This document shows positions 7,524-15,524 of a DNA stretch of 64,000 nt, one piece after another. The notes below the pieces were generated by a model. The model saw only the letters and a list, made by a program, of their open reading frames with translations. It had not been told where the DNA came from and did not search any database. The translations under genes were made by a program, and so were the position numbers. Every line of letters starts with the position of its first letter. The stretch's first letter is position 1. The stretch comes from Mesorhizobium sp. (lineage in GTDB: Bacteria > Pseudomonadota > Alphaproteobacteria > Rhizobiales > Rhizobiaceae), in contig SAQR01000007.1 in the NCBI GenBank assembly GCA_004020365.1, positions 62,001 through 126,000 of the forward strand. The letters run 5' to 3'.

Positions 7524-8429
7524 TCAGTCGTTGTTTCCGGAAGCGACAAACGCACCGGGAAGGTGCGAGGTGCAAGCCATCACCCAAGTGATCGCCTCGC
7601 GACCGTAATCATCGCCGGAGCGCCAATTCTCGAAGAAAGTGTTCAACCTCCCGATGCGCTCGAGCCAGACGCCGGCGGCCTGCAGGCCCAGCGACACGCC
7701 GTAATTGGTGAAGGCGAATTTCGTATCGGGCAGCCACGGCGCGCGGCTGAAATAGCCCGGTGGGTCGACCCACATCGTTTCCAAATTCCGCAGCGAACGT
7801 TTCGTCTGCGCTTTGGCCCATGGCTCGGCGGGAAAAAAGTGGGCGAGCCACAGCATCATGCCGAGGCCGAGATCCTGTTCGATGTCGAGGGTGCGCCAGT
7901 CGCGCTCGATCAGGTCATGCATCTGCGCGATCTCGGGCGCCAGTGCGTCTTCATCGAGCATCCGGTAGGAGACGTAGCCATCGTAGGCGTCCATGCTGCC
8001 GAGACCGTAGCCGGCATAAGGGGCGCTCAAATCCTCCTGCATTTTCCAGATCACGCCGCGGCCGGGGATCACGAAGGCCGGATGGATATCGCGCGCCAGC
8101 TCAATGCCGCGCGCGCGGTATCGCGGTTTCAGATCGCCGAGCCGCGCCAAGGCGAACAGCCACATCGCCAGGTAGTGGAAATACTGTCCGTCGCGATCTG
8201 TCGCTTCGCCGATTCTCAACCCGCGCGGACGACCGAGCACACGCTCGACGTCCGCCACAAGCCGTTCAGCCTCACCCAGCCAACGTTCCTCGCCGAGTTC
8301 CTTGTAAAGCGAGACATAGAGCACGACCCCAAAAGCATCGGTCCAGAGATAGCGCAGGCCGTTGGGCCAGATGCCTTCGGCGCGCATCCAGTCGAGTTTC
8401 CGCAGGACATAGTCAATGTCGCGCAGCAT
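7524..8429 (-). CDS. conserved hypothetical protein, probably an alpha/alpha-barrel, 301 aa
   Basis: A 301-residue soluble protein with repeating helical hairpins rich in Trp and Tyr (WPNGLRYLWTDAFGVVLY near residues 21-38, RDGQYFHYLAMWLFALARL near 78-96, FTNYGVSLGLQAAGVW near 251-266). The pattern suggests an (alpha/alpha)6 toroid as in glycan-active enzymes, but I see no catalytic signature. An in-frame TAG lies a few codons before the ATG at 8429 and no good ribosome site is visible, so the N-terminus may be truncated by an upstream frameshift. The stop lies 79 bases before the FAD-Rieske start on the same strand. Confidence 0.6.
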   Translation of the reverse strand: MLRDIDYVLRKLDWMRAEGIWPNGLRYLWTDAFGVVLYVSLYKELGEERWLGEAERLVADVERVLGRPRGLRIGEATDRDGQYFHYLAMWLFALARLGDLKPRYRARGIELARDIHPAFVIPGRGVIWKMQEDLSAPYAGYGLGSMDAYDGYVSYRMLDEDALAPEIAQMHDLIERDWRTLDIEQDLGLGMMLWLAHFFPAEPWAKAQTKRSLRNLETMWVDPPGYFSRAPWLPDTKFAFTNYGVSLGLQAAGVWLERIGRLNTFFENWRSGDDYGREAITWVMACTSHLPGAFVASGNND

Positions 8430-8652
8430 AACGCTGGTCTAGAGCCCGAACGGATAAGTATCGGGTGCTCCGGCCTTGGCATGCTTCGGCCCAGGCCGAC
8501 CGGCTGTGGGCGCGTCGCAGTGCGAGCATGCGGCATGTCGAGCATGTCTGCCTCCGTTCCGACTGGTCTGGGTCAGATCGCAAACGATCTGGTCGGCGGC
8601 GGGTTCCTTGGCCATCGCAACAAGCACCAGCCCGTTCTGCCAGCCCGACCCT

Positions 8653-8677
8653 GGAACCCTCCGTCGGTTCACGAGTT
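8653..8677 (+). promoter_or_regulatory. EcfG-like promoter for the PfkB kinase gene
   Basis: GGAAC (8653-8657), a 16-base spacer, then AGTT (8674-8677), one mismatch from consensus. It lies 47 bases before the proposed TTG start. Confidence 0.35.
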
Positions 8678-8723
8678 CCTTGGTCAGTCGCTCACTTCCG
8701 CACGAATGGTTGAGGAGGTTTCG

Positions 8724-9683
8724 TTGCCGCGCCCGATCGTGCTCTCGCTGGGCAGCATCAATGCCGACCTGCAGTTCGACGTTCAGGGCTCGCTTGGCGA
8801 TGGCGACACCGTTAGGGCCAGCGGCTTCGCCCAACGCGCCGGCGGCAAAGCCGCCAACGTCGCGTATTTCACCCATCGCCTCGGCGTTCCGACGAGGCTT
8901 ATCGGGCGCGTCGGCGACGACTATTTCGCGGAGATCGCAGTCGGTCCGCTGAAGGCGGCTGAGCTCGACCTCGGGTCCGTCGGCGTTAACAGCGACGTCC
9001 CGACTGGCGTTGCCATCGTGGCGGTTCCGAAGGACGGCACGAAAGCCATTCTGTCCGCGTCCAATGCCAACATGTCCTGGAGTGAAGCGGCCGTTGCCAA
9101 CGTCGTGGCAGCGATCAGGAATTCTCCTGATCGATCGATACTCGTTGCTGACTTTGAAATTCCCTTGCCCGTCCTGGATGCCGCTTTCGAGACGGCGCAA
9201 GAACGTGGGTTCAGGGTCCTGGTCGACCCGACATTCGCCGATCAAATCGATCGGTCGCAACTCTGTCGCTTCTGCGCGATTACGCCAAATCAGCAGGAGG
9301 CTTCGGATCTGCTTGGCCTGCCGATCGCCACCAATGACGATGCGGCCCGAGCGGCGCTCCAACTGAATGCGCTCGGGGTGGAGATAGCATGCGTCAAGCT
9401 CGAAGACGGCGGCTGCTTTCTCGCACTGGATCACGACGCAATGCAAATTCTCGCCCCGACGGTCGAAGTGATCGATAAGACGGGTGCAGGCGACGCGTTT
9501 ATCGCGGCAATGGCCGTCGCCTTGCTCGACGGCAAGTCCGCCTACGACGCCGCTTGCTGGGGCGTCGCGGCTTCGGCGATTGCCGTCCGGAAAAAAGGCG
9601 CACAGGAATCCTATCCATCAATGATGGAACTCCGGCAGATGATCGCGTCAGTCGAACGCTGCAACGGACGTGAATTGGTATAG
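8724..9683 (+). CDS. PfkB/ribokinase-family sugar kinase
   Basis: A 319-residue PfkB kinase: N-terminal VLSLGSINADLQFD, the substrate motif RAGGKAANVAYFTHRLG near residues 34-50, and the C-terminal signature VIDKTGAGDAFIAAMAVALL with the catalytic Asp in GAGD. It phosphorylates a sugar or sugar-like alcohol with ATP; the substrate is not readable. The start is probably the TTG at 8724, because GAGGAGG ends 5 bases before it; the ATG at 8706 (in frame, six codons earlier) lacks a site. The gene is divergent from the hypothetical barrel protein and has an EcfG-like promoter. Confidence 0.88.
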   Translation: MPRPIVLSLGSINADLQFDVQGSLGDGDTVRASGFAQRAGGKAANVAYFTHRLGVPTRLIGRVGDDYFAEIAVGPLKAAELDLGSVGVNSDVPTGVAIVAVPKDGTKAILSASNANMSWSEAAVANVVAAIRNSPDRSILVADFEIPLPVLDAAFETAQERGFRVLVDPTFADQIDRSQLCRFCAITPNQQEASDLLGLPIATNDDAARAALQLNALGVEIACVKLEDGGCFLALDHDAMQILAPTVEVIDKTGAGDAFIAAMAVALLDGKSAYDAACWGVAASAIAVRKKGAQESYPSMMELRQMIASVERCNGRELV

Positions 9684-9884
9684 GCTGATGGCATTACTGT
9701 CAGGCCGGCGGCCGAAGACTGCGCCGTTGCGGCCCGTGGCGAAGGTCACCTGCGCGCGCCCGGAAAAACCTAAAGAATGGTTCGAGCCACCCGCATCCAG
9801 TATTTTGGCGATAAACCAATTCGTGCCTTGTTTTTTCCCGCTGCAATTGCGAACCATGGAAATGGATTGATTCGGAGCTTGTCT

Positions 9885-10529
9885 ATGCGTGGACTGCAAG
9901 TGGCCCTGGCTGCGGTGATCTTGGGCATTTCAGTCAGTTCTGGACTCGCCGATGACAATTCTCCCTTTATCTATTTTGCGACCCAAGACCCTTTTGCAGA
10001 CGGTTTGCCGACCAAGAATGATGTATATGTCTTTGGTGGCGTCTTTACGCGCGGGGCCTTCGGGGACGCGATTAATGTTTTCGGTGCCGACTACACGGAT
10101 AACTATATAATCGGAGCTGCATACGGTCGCGATTTCGTCGATATCGGCGCTGGCTTCGTTCTTGGTGGCGTCGCCGGCGCGGCCATAAGATTTGGCGAAG
10201 ACGATGATACGACTGGCGAACTTTGGGCCGGAGGGCGACTGCGCCACCACGGCCTTGTTATTGGTGATTTGGCGATTGCGCCCGCATTGACCGCAGGATT
10301 CAGCGCCGTTACCGGTCCTACCGAGATCGAGCGCGAACGCGAAATCCTCCACGATGGCGATGCATCATTCCTCGGCTTCGTTGGTGCGGAGCTTTCGTTC
10401 AGAGTGAGGCAAGCTCCCAATGTCGAACTCGTCTACCAACTCCACCATAGATCCGGCGCCGATGGCACGTTTGGAGATATGACAGAGGGCTCCAACGCGA
10501 ACGCACTTGGCATCCGGTATCGCTTCTAA
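9885..10529 (+). CDS. outer-membrane beta-barrel protein, PagL-like acyloxyacyl hydrolase / lipid A 3-O-deacylase candidate
   Basis: A 214-residue protein with a signal peptide (MRGLQVALAAVILGISVSS, cut before DDNS) and alternating strands ending in the outer-membrane signature IRYRF. Near the C-terminus it carries YQLHHRSGADGTFGDMTEGS: the His-x-Ser pair followed about 10 residues later by a Glu matches the PagL catalytic arrangement (His, Ser, Glu). PagL removes the 3-O-linked acyl chain of lipid A. The match is by motif, so a non-enzymatic barrel remains possible. CGGAG upstream supports the start at 9885. Confidence 0.65.
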   Translation: MRGLQVALAAVILGISVSSGLADDNSPFIYFATQDPFADGLPTKNDVYVFGGVFTRGAFGDAINVFGADYTDNYIIGAAYGRDFVDIGAGFVLGGVAGAAIRFGEDDDTTGELWAGGRLRHHGLVIGDLAIAPALTAGFSAVTGPTEIEREREILHDGDASFLGFVGAELSFRVRQAPNVELVYQLHHRSGADGTFGDMTEGSNANALGIRYRF

Positions 10530-10671
10530 GGCTCGCTGCTGTAGACCTTTTTACAGGCGCCTACGCACCCACCCAGTTGGCTCGCGCTGAGGATGGCGAC
10601 ACTCCCGTGAAGGTCGGCACGATGTACCATTGAAATTTCAAGGCGGTGTCGCCCTATAGCGCCGGTCACCC

Positions 10672-11730
10672 TCATTCTATATCCTTCAGCGTGTCCAGCG
10701 GCCCTTTCAATGCAGACCTGGGCTGGATCAACTCTGGCGCAATCAGGAAGGTCTGCGGTGCCGTCGGCGGTCCATCGATCAGCTCGAATGCCTTCGTGAT
10801 CATCGCCTCAACATTCTGCCGCACCATGATTACGGGGAAGGGCAGGAAGGAGCCGAAGGGGTCATAGTCGTAGCATCCGACGACGAGCTCGCTGAACATT
10901 TCCGCTGGCCGGCCCGCCATGAAACGCAGCAGACCTTCCATATTGATCGACGAATTGATGAACAGCGCGCGCGGCAGCTTGCCACGGCGTTGGTAAAACG
11001 CCTCGAAGGCACGCAAAGTTATATCAGGCGAGTACCCGGAGGACTGCACACCATCGTCAGGGTCGGCGCCCAGCAACGCCTTCTTGGTCGCATGGAAAGC
11101 GGCGATCCGTTCGCGGCTGGCGTGGTCGTTGCGGCCGCCAAACAGAAACAGCTCGTCCGGCCGCAGACGATCGTCGTTGCCGAAATGGCGAATGATTGCT
11201 TCCGTCAGCATCCGCGCGCCCTGATAATTGTCGCTGATCACCGAATGTGCCTTCGCTCCTGGCAGGTCGATGTTGATATGCCTCAGCCCCGCCAGTTCGC
11301 AGACCTCGTGCACGCCATCGGGATCGGTGGCGCCGACGATAAAGAGCTGGTCGATTGAATAGGAGATCAGCGTCTCCGCGGTCCTCCGTTCCTCTTCCGG
11401 GTCGCGGCTGGCGCTAACCACGACCGGGCATTGGCCGCGGCTGCGCACATGCCCCTCAAATGTCTGCGCCATGGAGGAGAAGTAGCGATTGTCGTGCACG
11501 GGCAGCATCAGGCCGACCAGGCCCGATCGCGAGCGTCGCAAGCCTCGCGCCTGCAGATTGGTGGTGTATTGGTGGAGTTCGGCGAGGCCGAGAATTGTTT
11601 GCGCCGTACTTTCCTTGATGCGGCGCTTGCGCCAAGTGCCGTTCAGCACGGCACTCACGGTCGACGGCGAACTGCCCGACAGCCCGGACAGGTCATAGAT
11701 CGTCGCCTTCTTCTTGACCCGCTGATCCAT
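10672..11730 (-). CDS. LacI-family transcriptional regulator of the sugar operon
   Basis: A 352-residue LacI-type repressor: helix-turn-helix at residues about 9-30 (ATIYDLSGLSGSSPSTVSAV), hinge helix near LQARGLRRSRSGLVGLMLP, then a periplasmic-binding-protein-like effector domain with SYSIDQLFIVGATD and a typical QNVEAMITKAFELID near the end. It is transcribed divergently from the ABC transporter genes, and an 18-bp palindrome with a central CG lies between them (11802-11819). The effector is presumably the transported sugar or its phosphorylated product. In rhizobial rhamnose loci the regulator is of the DeoR type, so this is a different pathway or arrangement. Confidence 0.93.
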   Translation of the reverse strand: MDQRVKKKATIYDLSGLSGSSPSTVSAVLNGTWRKRRIKESTAQTILGLAELHQYTTNLQARGLRRSRSGLVGLMLPVHDNRYFSSMAQTFEGHVRSRGQCPVVVSASRDPEEERRTAETLISYSIDQLFIVGATDPDGVHEVCELAGLRHINIDLPGAKAHSVISDNYQGARMLTEAIIRHFGNDDRLRPDELFLFGGRNDHASRERIAAFHATKKALLGADPDDGVQSSGYSPDITLRAFEAFYQRRGKLPRALFINSSINMEGLLRFMAGRPAEMFSELVVGCYDYDPFGSFLPFPVIMVRQNVEAMITKAFELIDGPPTAPQTFLIAPELIQPRSALKGPLDTLKDIE

Positions 11731-11801
11731 CTGGCGCCTCCGGCGCGTCTATTTAGAGCAATATCCCGCTTGACGAGAGCTTCTCGATGCACAATAGTTT
11801 C

Positions 11802-11819
11802 TGCACCATCGATTGTGCA
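11802..11819. promoter_or_regulatory. LacI-type operator
   Basis: TGCACCATCGATTGTGCA is an 18-bp palindrome with two mismatched positions and a central CG, the usual shape of LacI-family operators. A further half-site TGCACAAT at 11788-11795 pairs with ATTGTGCA at 11812-11819. A possible -35 box TTGACG at 11770-11775 lies just upstream, so a bound repressor would block transcription of the transporter. Confidence 0.65.
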
Positions 11820-11852
11820 AGCGAAAACCGGTGGATGATCGATGGGGAAGTG

Positions 11853-11899
11853 CCCCGTCTCTTCGGGGAGGTTTCTAACGGCCGCCGTCTTTCGACGGC
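11853..11899 (+). promoter_or_regulatory. two hairpins in the leader of the sugar operon
   Basis: CCCC-GTCTCTTC-GGGG (11853-11868) and GCCGTC-TTTC-GACGGC (11884-11899) are adjacent stem-loops in the 5' leader. The second is a perfect 6-bp stem with a 4-base loop. Neither has a U tract, so they are more likely RNA-stabilising or accessory structures than terminators. Confidence 0.35.
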
Positions 11900-11940
11900 T
11901 CGAGTGTGTTCCCACTAGGAACGTTATGGGAGGAGTACAG

Positions 11941-12930
11941 ATGAAAAAGCTCATGATCGCGGCGCTTGCCGCGACCCTTATGATTGGCGGATCATTCGCT
12001 GCGCTGGCACAGCAAGCCGGCAAGGTCGGCGTTGTCGTCAAGATCGGCGGCATTCCGTGGTTCAACGCAATGGAGGCGGGTATCAAGGAGCGCGGCCAGA
12101 AGCTCGGGATCGACGCATTCATGGTCGGCCCGACCAGCGCTGATCCAGCACTGCAAGTTCGCGCCATCGAGGATTTGATCGCGCAGGGCGTCAAGGTCAT
12201 CGGCGTCGTGCCGAATGATGCGAAAGTGCTTGAACCAGTGCTGCAGAAGGCTAAGGACGCCGGCATCATCGTCATCACGCATGAATCGCCTGGCCAGAAG
12301 GGCGCCGACTGGGATTTCGAACTCGCGTCCGCGACCGGCTTCGGCGAGGCTCACGCCAAGCTATTGGCGGACAAGATGGGCGGCAAGGGTGAGTATGCAG
12401 TCTTCGTCGGCTCGCTGACGGTGCCGCTGCACAATGCCTGGGCCGATGCGGCAATCGAATATCTGAAGAAGAACCATCCCGACATGAAGCTTGTCGGCGA
12501 ACGTTATGGCGTCGCCGAGGACGTCGACAAGAGTCGCAGCACTGCGCTTGACCTGATTTCCGCAAATCCAGGCTTGAAGGGCTTCCTCGCCTTCGGCAGC
12601 CAAGGCCCGATCGGCGCTGGCCGCGCAATCGAAGAGCGCCGGAAAGTGGGCGAAATTTTCGTGCTCGGACCATTCTCGCCAGGCCAAGGCCGGAAGCTCA
12701 TCAAAAGCGACGCGATCTCCGGCGGCTTCATGTGGAATCCGAAGCAGGCGGGCGAGGTTTTCGTCACGCTGGCCGACCATCTCATGAAGGGCAACGAGAT
12801 CAAGGACGGCGATACGATCGAAGGTCTAGGGACAGTCAAGCCGGACTTCGAAAACCGTAACATTATCGTCGATCAACTGGTCCCAATCAACAAGGACACT
12901 GTCGACGATCTCGCGGCGATGGGCCTGTAA
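11941..12930 (+). CDS. sugar ABC transporter periplasmic substrate-binding protein (RhaS/LsrB-like)
   Basis: A 329-residue binding protein. The signal peptide MKKLMIAALAATLMIGG ends at AALAQQ. The mature part starts VGVVVKIGGIPWFNAMEAG, with IEDLIAQGVKVIGVVPND in the N-lobe, typical of the Peripla_BP_4 group that includes RhaS and the AI-2 binding protein LsrB. GGGAGGAG lies 7 bases before the ATG. It is the first gene of a seven-gene operon, so it is the likely specificity determinant. Rhamnose, another deoxy-sugar or pentose, or AI-2 cannot be told apart by reading alone; the isomerase/kinase/aldolase set argues against a pure AI-2 system. Confidence 0.92.
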   Translation: MKKLMIAALAATLMIGGSFAALAQQAGKVGVVVKIGGIPWFNAMEAGIKERGQKLGIDAFMVGPTSADPALQVRAIEDLIAQGVKVIGVVPNDAKVLEPVLQKAKDAGIIVITHESPGQKGADWDFELASATGFGEAHAKLLADKMGGKGEYAVFVGSLTVPLHNAWADAAIEYLKKNHPDMKLVGERYGVAEDVDKSRSTALDLISANPGLKGFLAFGSQGPIGAGRAIEERRKVGEIFVLGPFSPGQGRKLIKSDAISGGFMWNPKQAGEVFVTLADHLMKGNEIKDGDTIEGLGTVKPDFENRNIIVDQLVPINKDTVDDLAAMGL

Positions 12931-13015
12931 GGCCTCAAGCTAATGGCGGCTGGGCTGGTGTCGAGCCGGCCTGGCTGCAGGATTGCAAACGCGATTGGAT
13001 CCAGGTTTCAACTCG

Positions 13016-14530
13016 ATGGCTGATCAGGCACTCGATGTCGCCGCATCACGGCCGCTGCTGTCGCTCCGCAACGTCAATATGACGTTTGGCGGCGTGAAGG
13101 CGCTGAAGAATGTCAGCTTTGAGGTGCTACCGGGCGAGGTGCATTGCCTGGCCGGCGAGAACGGCTCCGGCAAGAGCACGCTGATCAAGGTCATTACGGG
13201 CGTGTACAGGCCCGAGGCGGGCGCCGTGATCGACTATGATGGCCAGAGCTACTCCCATATGTCCCCGGTTACGGCGCAGGCCAGCGGAATTCAGGTCATC
13301 TGGCAGGACCTCGCCCTGTTTCCCGAGATGACTGTCGCCGAGAATATCGCGTTCCAGACCGTCATCGGCCGCTGGCCGCGGCTGGTGAACTATGCCGAGA
13401 TGCGCCGTGTCGCGATCAACGCCTTGCAACGTCTTGGTGTCACCCTCGATGTCGATCGAGCACTCCACCATTTTCCCATTGCACAGCGGCAGATCGTAGC
13501 AATTGCGCGCGCCCTCGTCGGCGAGGCGAAGCTCGTCTTCATGGACGAGCCGACGGCGTCGCTCACCCAATCCGAAACCGACTACCTGCTGGACGTTGTT
13601 CGCAATCTGTCGGCGTCGGGCGTCGCCGTTGTTTTCGTCAGTCACCGCCTGGCGGAGGTTCTTGAAATCTCCAGCCGCGTCACCGTGCTGCGCGACGGCG
13701 CCCTGGTTGGCGTCTATCCAACCAAAGGCCTGACCCAATCGCGCATCACCGAGTTGATGACGGGCAAAACCTTCGACTATTCCGTCCTGCATCGGGATTT
13801 GAGCAGGAGCCCGGCCATGCTTGAGGTTAAGGGACTGTCGCGGCCCGGCGAATTCGAGGACGTGTCCTTGACGGTCCGGCGCGGTGAGACGCTCGGCATC
13901 ACCGGATTGCTCGGGGCAGGGCGCACCGAATTGGCGCTGACATTGTTTGGCATGCGCAAGCCGAAATCGGGCTCTGTCGTCCTGGATGGCAAACCCGTTC
14001 GCTTCGGTTCGAACCGCGACGCGATCGCCGCCGGCGTCGCCTATCTTTCGGAGGATCGGCTGTCGCTCGGTCTCATTCAGCCCCAGGCAATCGCCGACAA
14101 CATGGTCATCGCCTCGCTGGACAAGATCCTTTCAGGCGGTTTCATTTCGAGCGATCGCAAGCGATCTCTGGTCAATCGCTGGATACGGGATCTCGGCATC
14201 AGGATCGGCAAGCAGAACGACGCGATCTCGACCCTGTCAGGGGGAAATCAGCAACGTGTCGCCATTGCAAAATGGCTGGCGACCGAGCCGAAGCTGCTTA
14301 TCCTCGACGCACCGACGGTCGGTGTCGATGTCGGCGCGCGCGCCGGCATTTTCGACATCGTTTCCAAACTGGCAGACAGCGGCCTGGCCATTATCCTGAT
14401 CTCGGACGAGGTGCCTGAAGTCTATTTCAACACGGACCGTGTGCTGCACATGGCTCAGGGGCGCATTGTCGGCGAATTTACGCCGGGCGCTACGACCCTC
14501 CAGGCGATCGAGGAGGCGGTCTATGCGTAG
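13016..14530 (+). CDS. sugar ABC transporter ATP-binding protein (tandem ATPase)
   Basis: A 504-residue double-cassette ATPase of the RbsA/RhaT type. Cassette 1 has Walker A GENGSGKST, Q-loop near IWQDLALFPEMTV and Walker B LVFMDEPTASL. Cassette 2 has the degenerate P-loop GLLGAGRTE, the signature LSGGNQQRVAIAKWL and LLILDAPTVGVDVG, where Ala replaces the usual Walker-B Glu. This asymmetry is normal for the family. The start is uncertain: ATG at 13016 is preferred, TTG at 12983 is in frame. It overlaps the next gene by 8 bases. Confidence 0.93.
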   Translation: MADQALDVAASRPLLSLRNVNMTFGGVKALKNVSFEVLPGEVHCLAGENGSGKSTLIKVITGVYRPEAGAVIDYDGQSYSHMSPVTAQASGIQVIWQDLALFPEMTVAENIAFQTVIGRWPRLVNYAEMRRVAINALQRLGVTLDVDRALHHFPIAQRQIVAIARALVGEAKLVFMDEPTASLTQSETDYLLDVVRNLSASGVAVVFVSHRLAEVLEISSRVTVLRDGALVGVYPTKGLTQSRITELMTGKTFDYSVLHRDLSRSPAMLEVKGLSRPGEFEDVSLTVRRGETLGITGLLGAGRTELALTLFGMRKPKSGSVVLDGKPVRFGSNRDAIAAGVAYLSEDRLSLGLIQPQAIADNMVIASLDKILSGGFISSDRKRSLVNRWIRDLGIRIGKQNDAISTLSGGNQQRVAIAKWLATEPKLLILDAPTVGVDVGARAGIFDIVSKLADSGLAIILISDEVPEVYFNTDRVLHMAQGRIVGEFTPGATTLQAIEEAVYA

Positions 14531-15524
14531 GTTTGTCCGCTCCCACGCAACGGAACTGGCTTTGCTCGCCGTTATCGCCGTCATCTGCGTCTTCCTTTCG
14601 TTCGCGACGGACCGGTTCTTCACCCTCGGCAACGCGTTTGACCTTCTGAACACCAGCTCGGTCAACATCATCTTCGCCGTCGGCCTGCTCGTCGTGCTGA
14701 TTGCCGGCGGCATTGACATCTCCTTCGCGGTTGCCGCCTCCGTTGTGCAATATCTGGCGGCGACCGTCCTCGGCTGGATCGGCGGCGGGAACTGGATTAT
14801 CGGCCTCATCATCGCCGGCGCCTTGGGCGTCGCGCTGGGCTGCATCAACGCCTTCCTGATCCACGGGTTCAGGATCATCTCGATCGTCGCCACGATTTCG
14901 ACTTTCAACATTTTCTTCGGCTTGCTGATGTTCTTCACAGGCGGCGTGTCGATCTACAACCTGCCGGACTGGCTCACCACCCGCGTCGTGCTGTTCGAGC
15001 GAGAGATGGCTGACGGAACCTGGGCGGAGATCACCCTGCCTGTGCTCATTATGGCCACATGCGTGTTCGCTACCTGGACGTTGATCACGCGCACCACCAC
15101 CGGTCGCCAACTCTACGCATTTGGCGACAACCCGGAAGGCGCGCGCCGCTTCGGCATCAATATCGGTGCCATGCAATTTATCGCCTTCGGCTGGCTTGGC
15201 CTGATGGCGGGTGTCGCCGGTCTCGTCCAAGCGCATTACGCGCAGGAGGTTGTGCCGAATGCCCTTTATGGGCGCGAGCTCGACGTCCTGGCAGCCGTAG
15301 TCCTTGGTGGTGCGCGGCTCGGCGGCGGCAAGGGCAGCGTGCTCGGCTGCATTCTGGGCGTTCTGTTGGTCTCGATTACCCAGAACGGACTAAATTTGAT
15401 GGGCGTGTCGCCTTTCGCGTTCAAGATGATCGTCGGCGCCATCATTCTTGCCGCAATCACGCTTTCGAATACCAGCATCGAACGTCTGCTGCCGTTCCTG
15501 AAAAGCCGACGGGTGCCTTCATGA
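14523..15524 (+). CDS. sugar ABC transporter permease 1
   Basis: A 333-residue polytopic inner-membrane protein of the BPD_transp_2 (RbsC) family, with about nine hydrophobic segments starting ATELALLAVIAVICVF. The EAA-like cytoplasmic loop region LDVLAAVVLGGARLGGGKGS lies near residues 258-277. It starts inside the ATPase gene (8-base overlap) and its TGA overlaps the start of the second permease, so translation is coupled. It should form a heterodimeric channel with permease 2. Confidence 0.93.
   Translation: MRRFVRSHATELALLAVIAVICVFLSFATDRFFTLGNAFDLLNTSSVNIIFAVGLLVVLIAGGIDISFAVAASVVQYLAATVLGWIGGGNWIIGLIIAGALGVALGCINAFLIHGFRIISIVATISTFNIFFGLLMFFTGGVSIYNLPDWLTTRVVLFEREMADGTWAEITLPVLIMATCVFATWTLITRTTTGRQLYAFGDNPEGARRFGINIGAMQFIAFGWLGLMAGVAGLVQAHYAQEVVPNALYGRELDVLAAVVLGGARLGGGKGSVLGCILGVLLVSITQNGLNLMGVSPFAFKMIVGAIILAAITLSNTSIERLLPFLKSRRVPS

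Noticed and set aside
7395-8705. Long plus-strand extension upstream of the PfkB kinase
   Set aside because: In frame with the kinase but it runs antisense through the FAD-Rieske and barrel-protein genes; the kinase family begins at about 8724.
11941-12930. AI-2 (Lsr) uptake system
   Set aside because: The binding protein is LsrB-like in general type, but no LsrF/LsrG/LsrR-like genes are present and an isomerase plus FucA-type aldolase point to sugar catabolism.
15059-15520. N-terminal extension of the second permease
   Set aside because: It overlaps the first permease completely and is not permease-like; the ATGA overlap at 15521 is the natural start.
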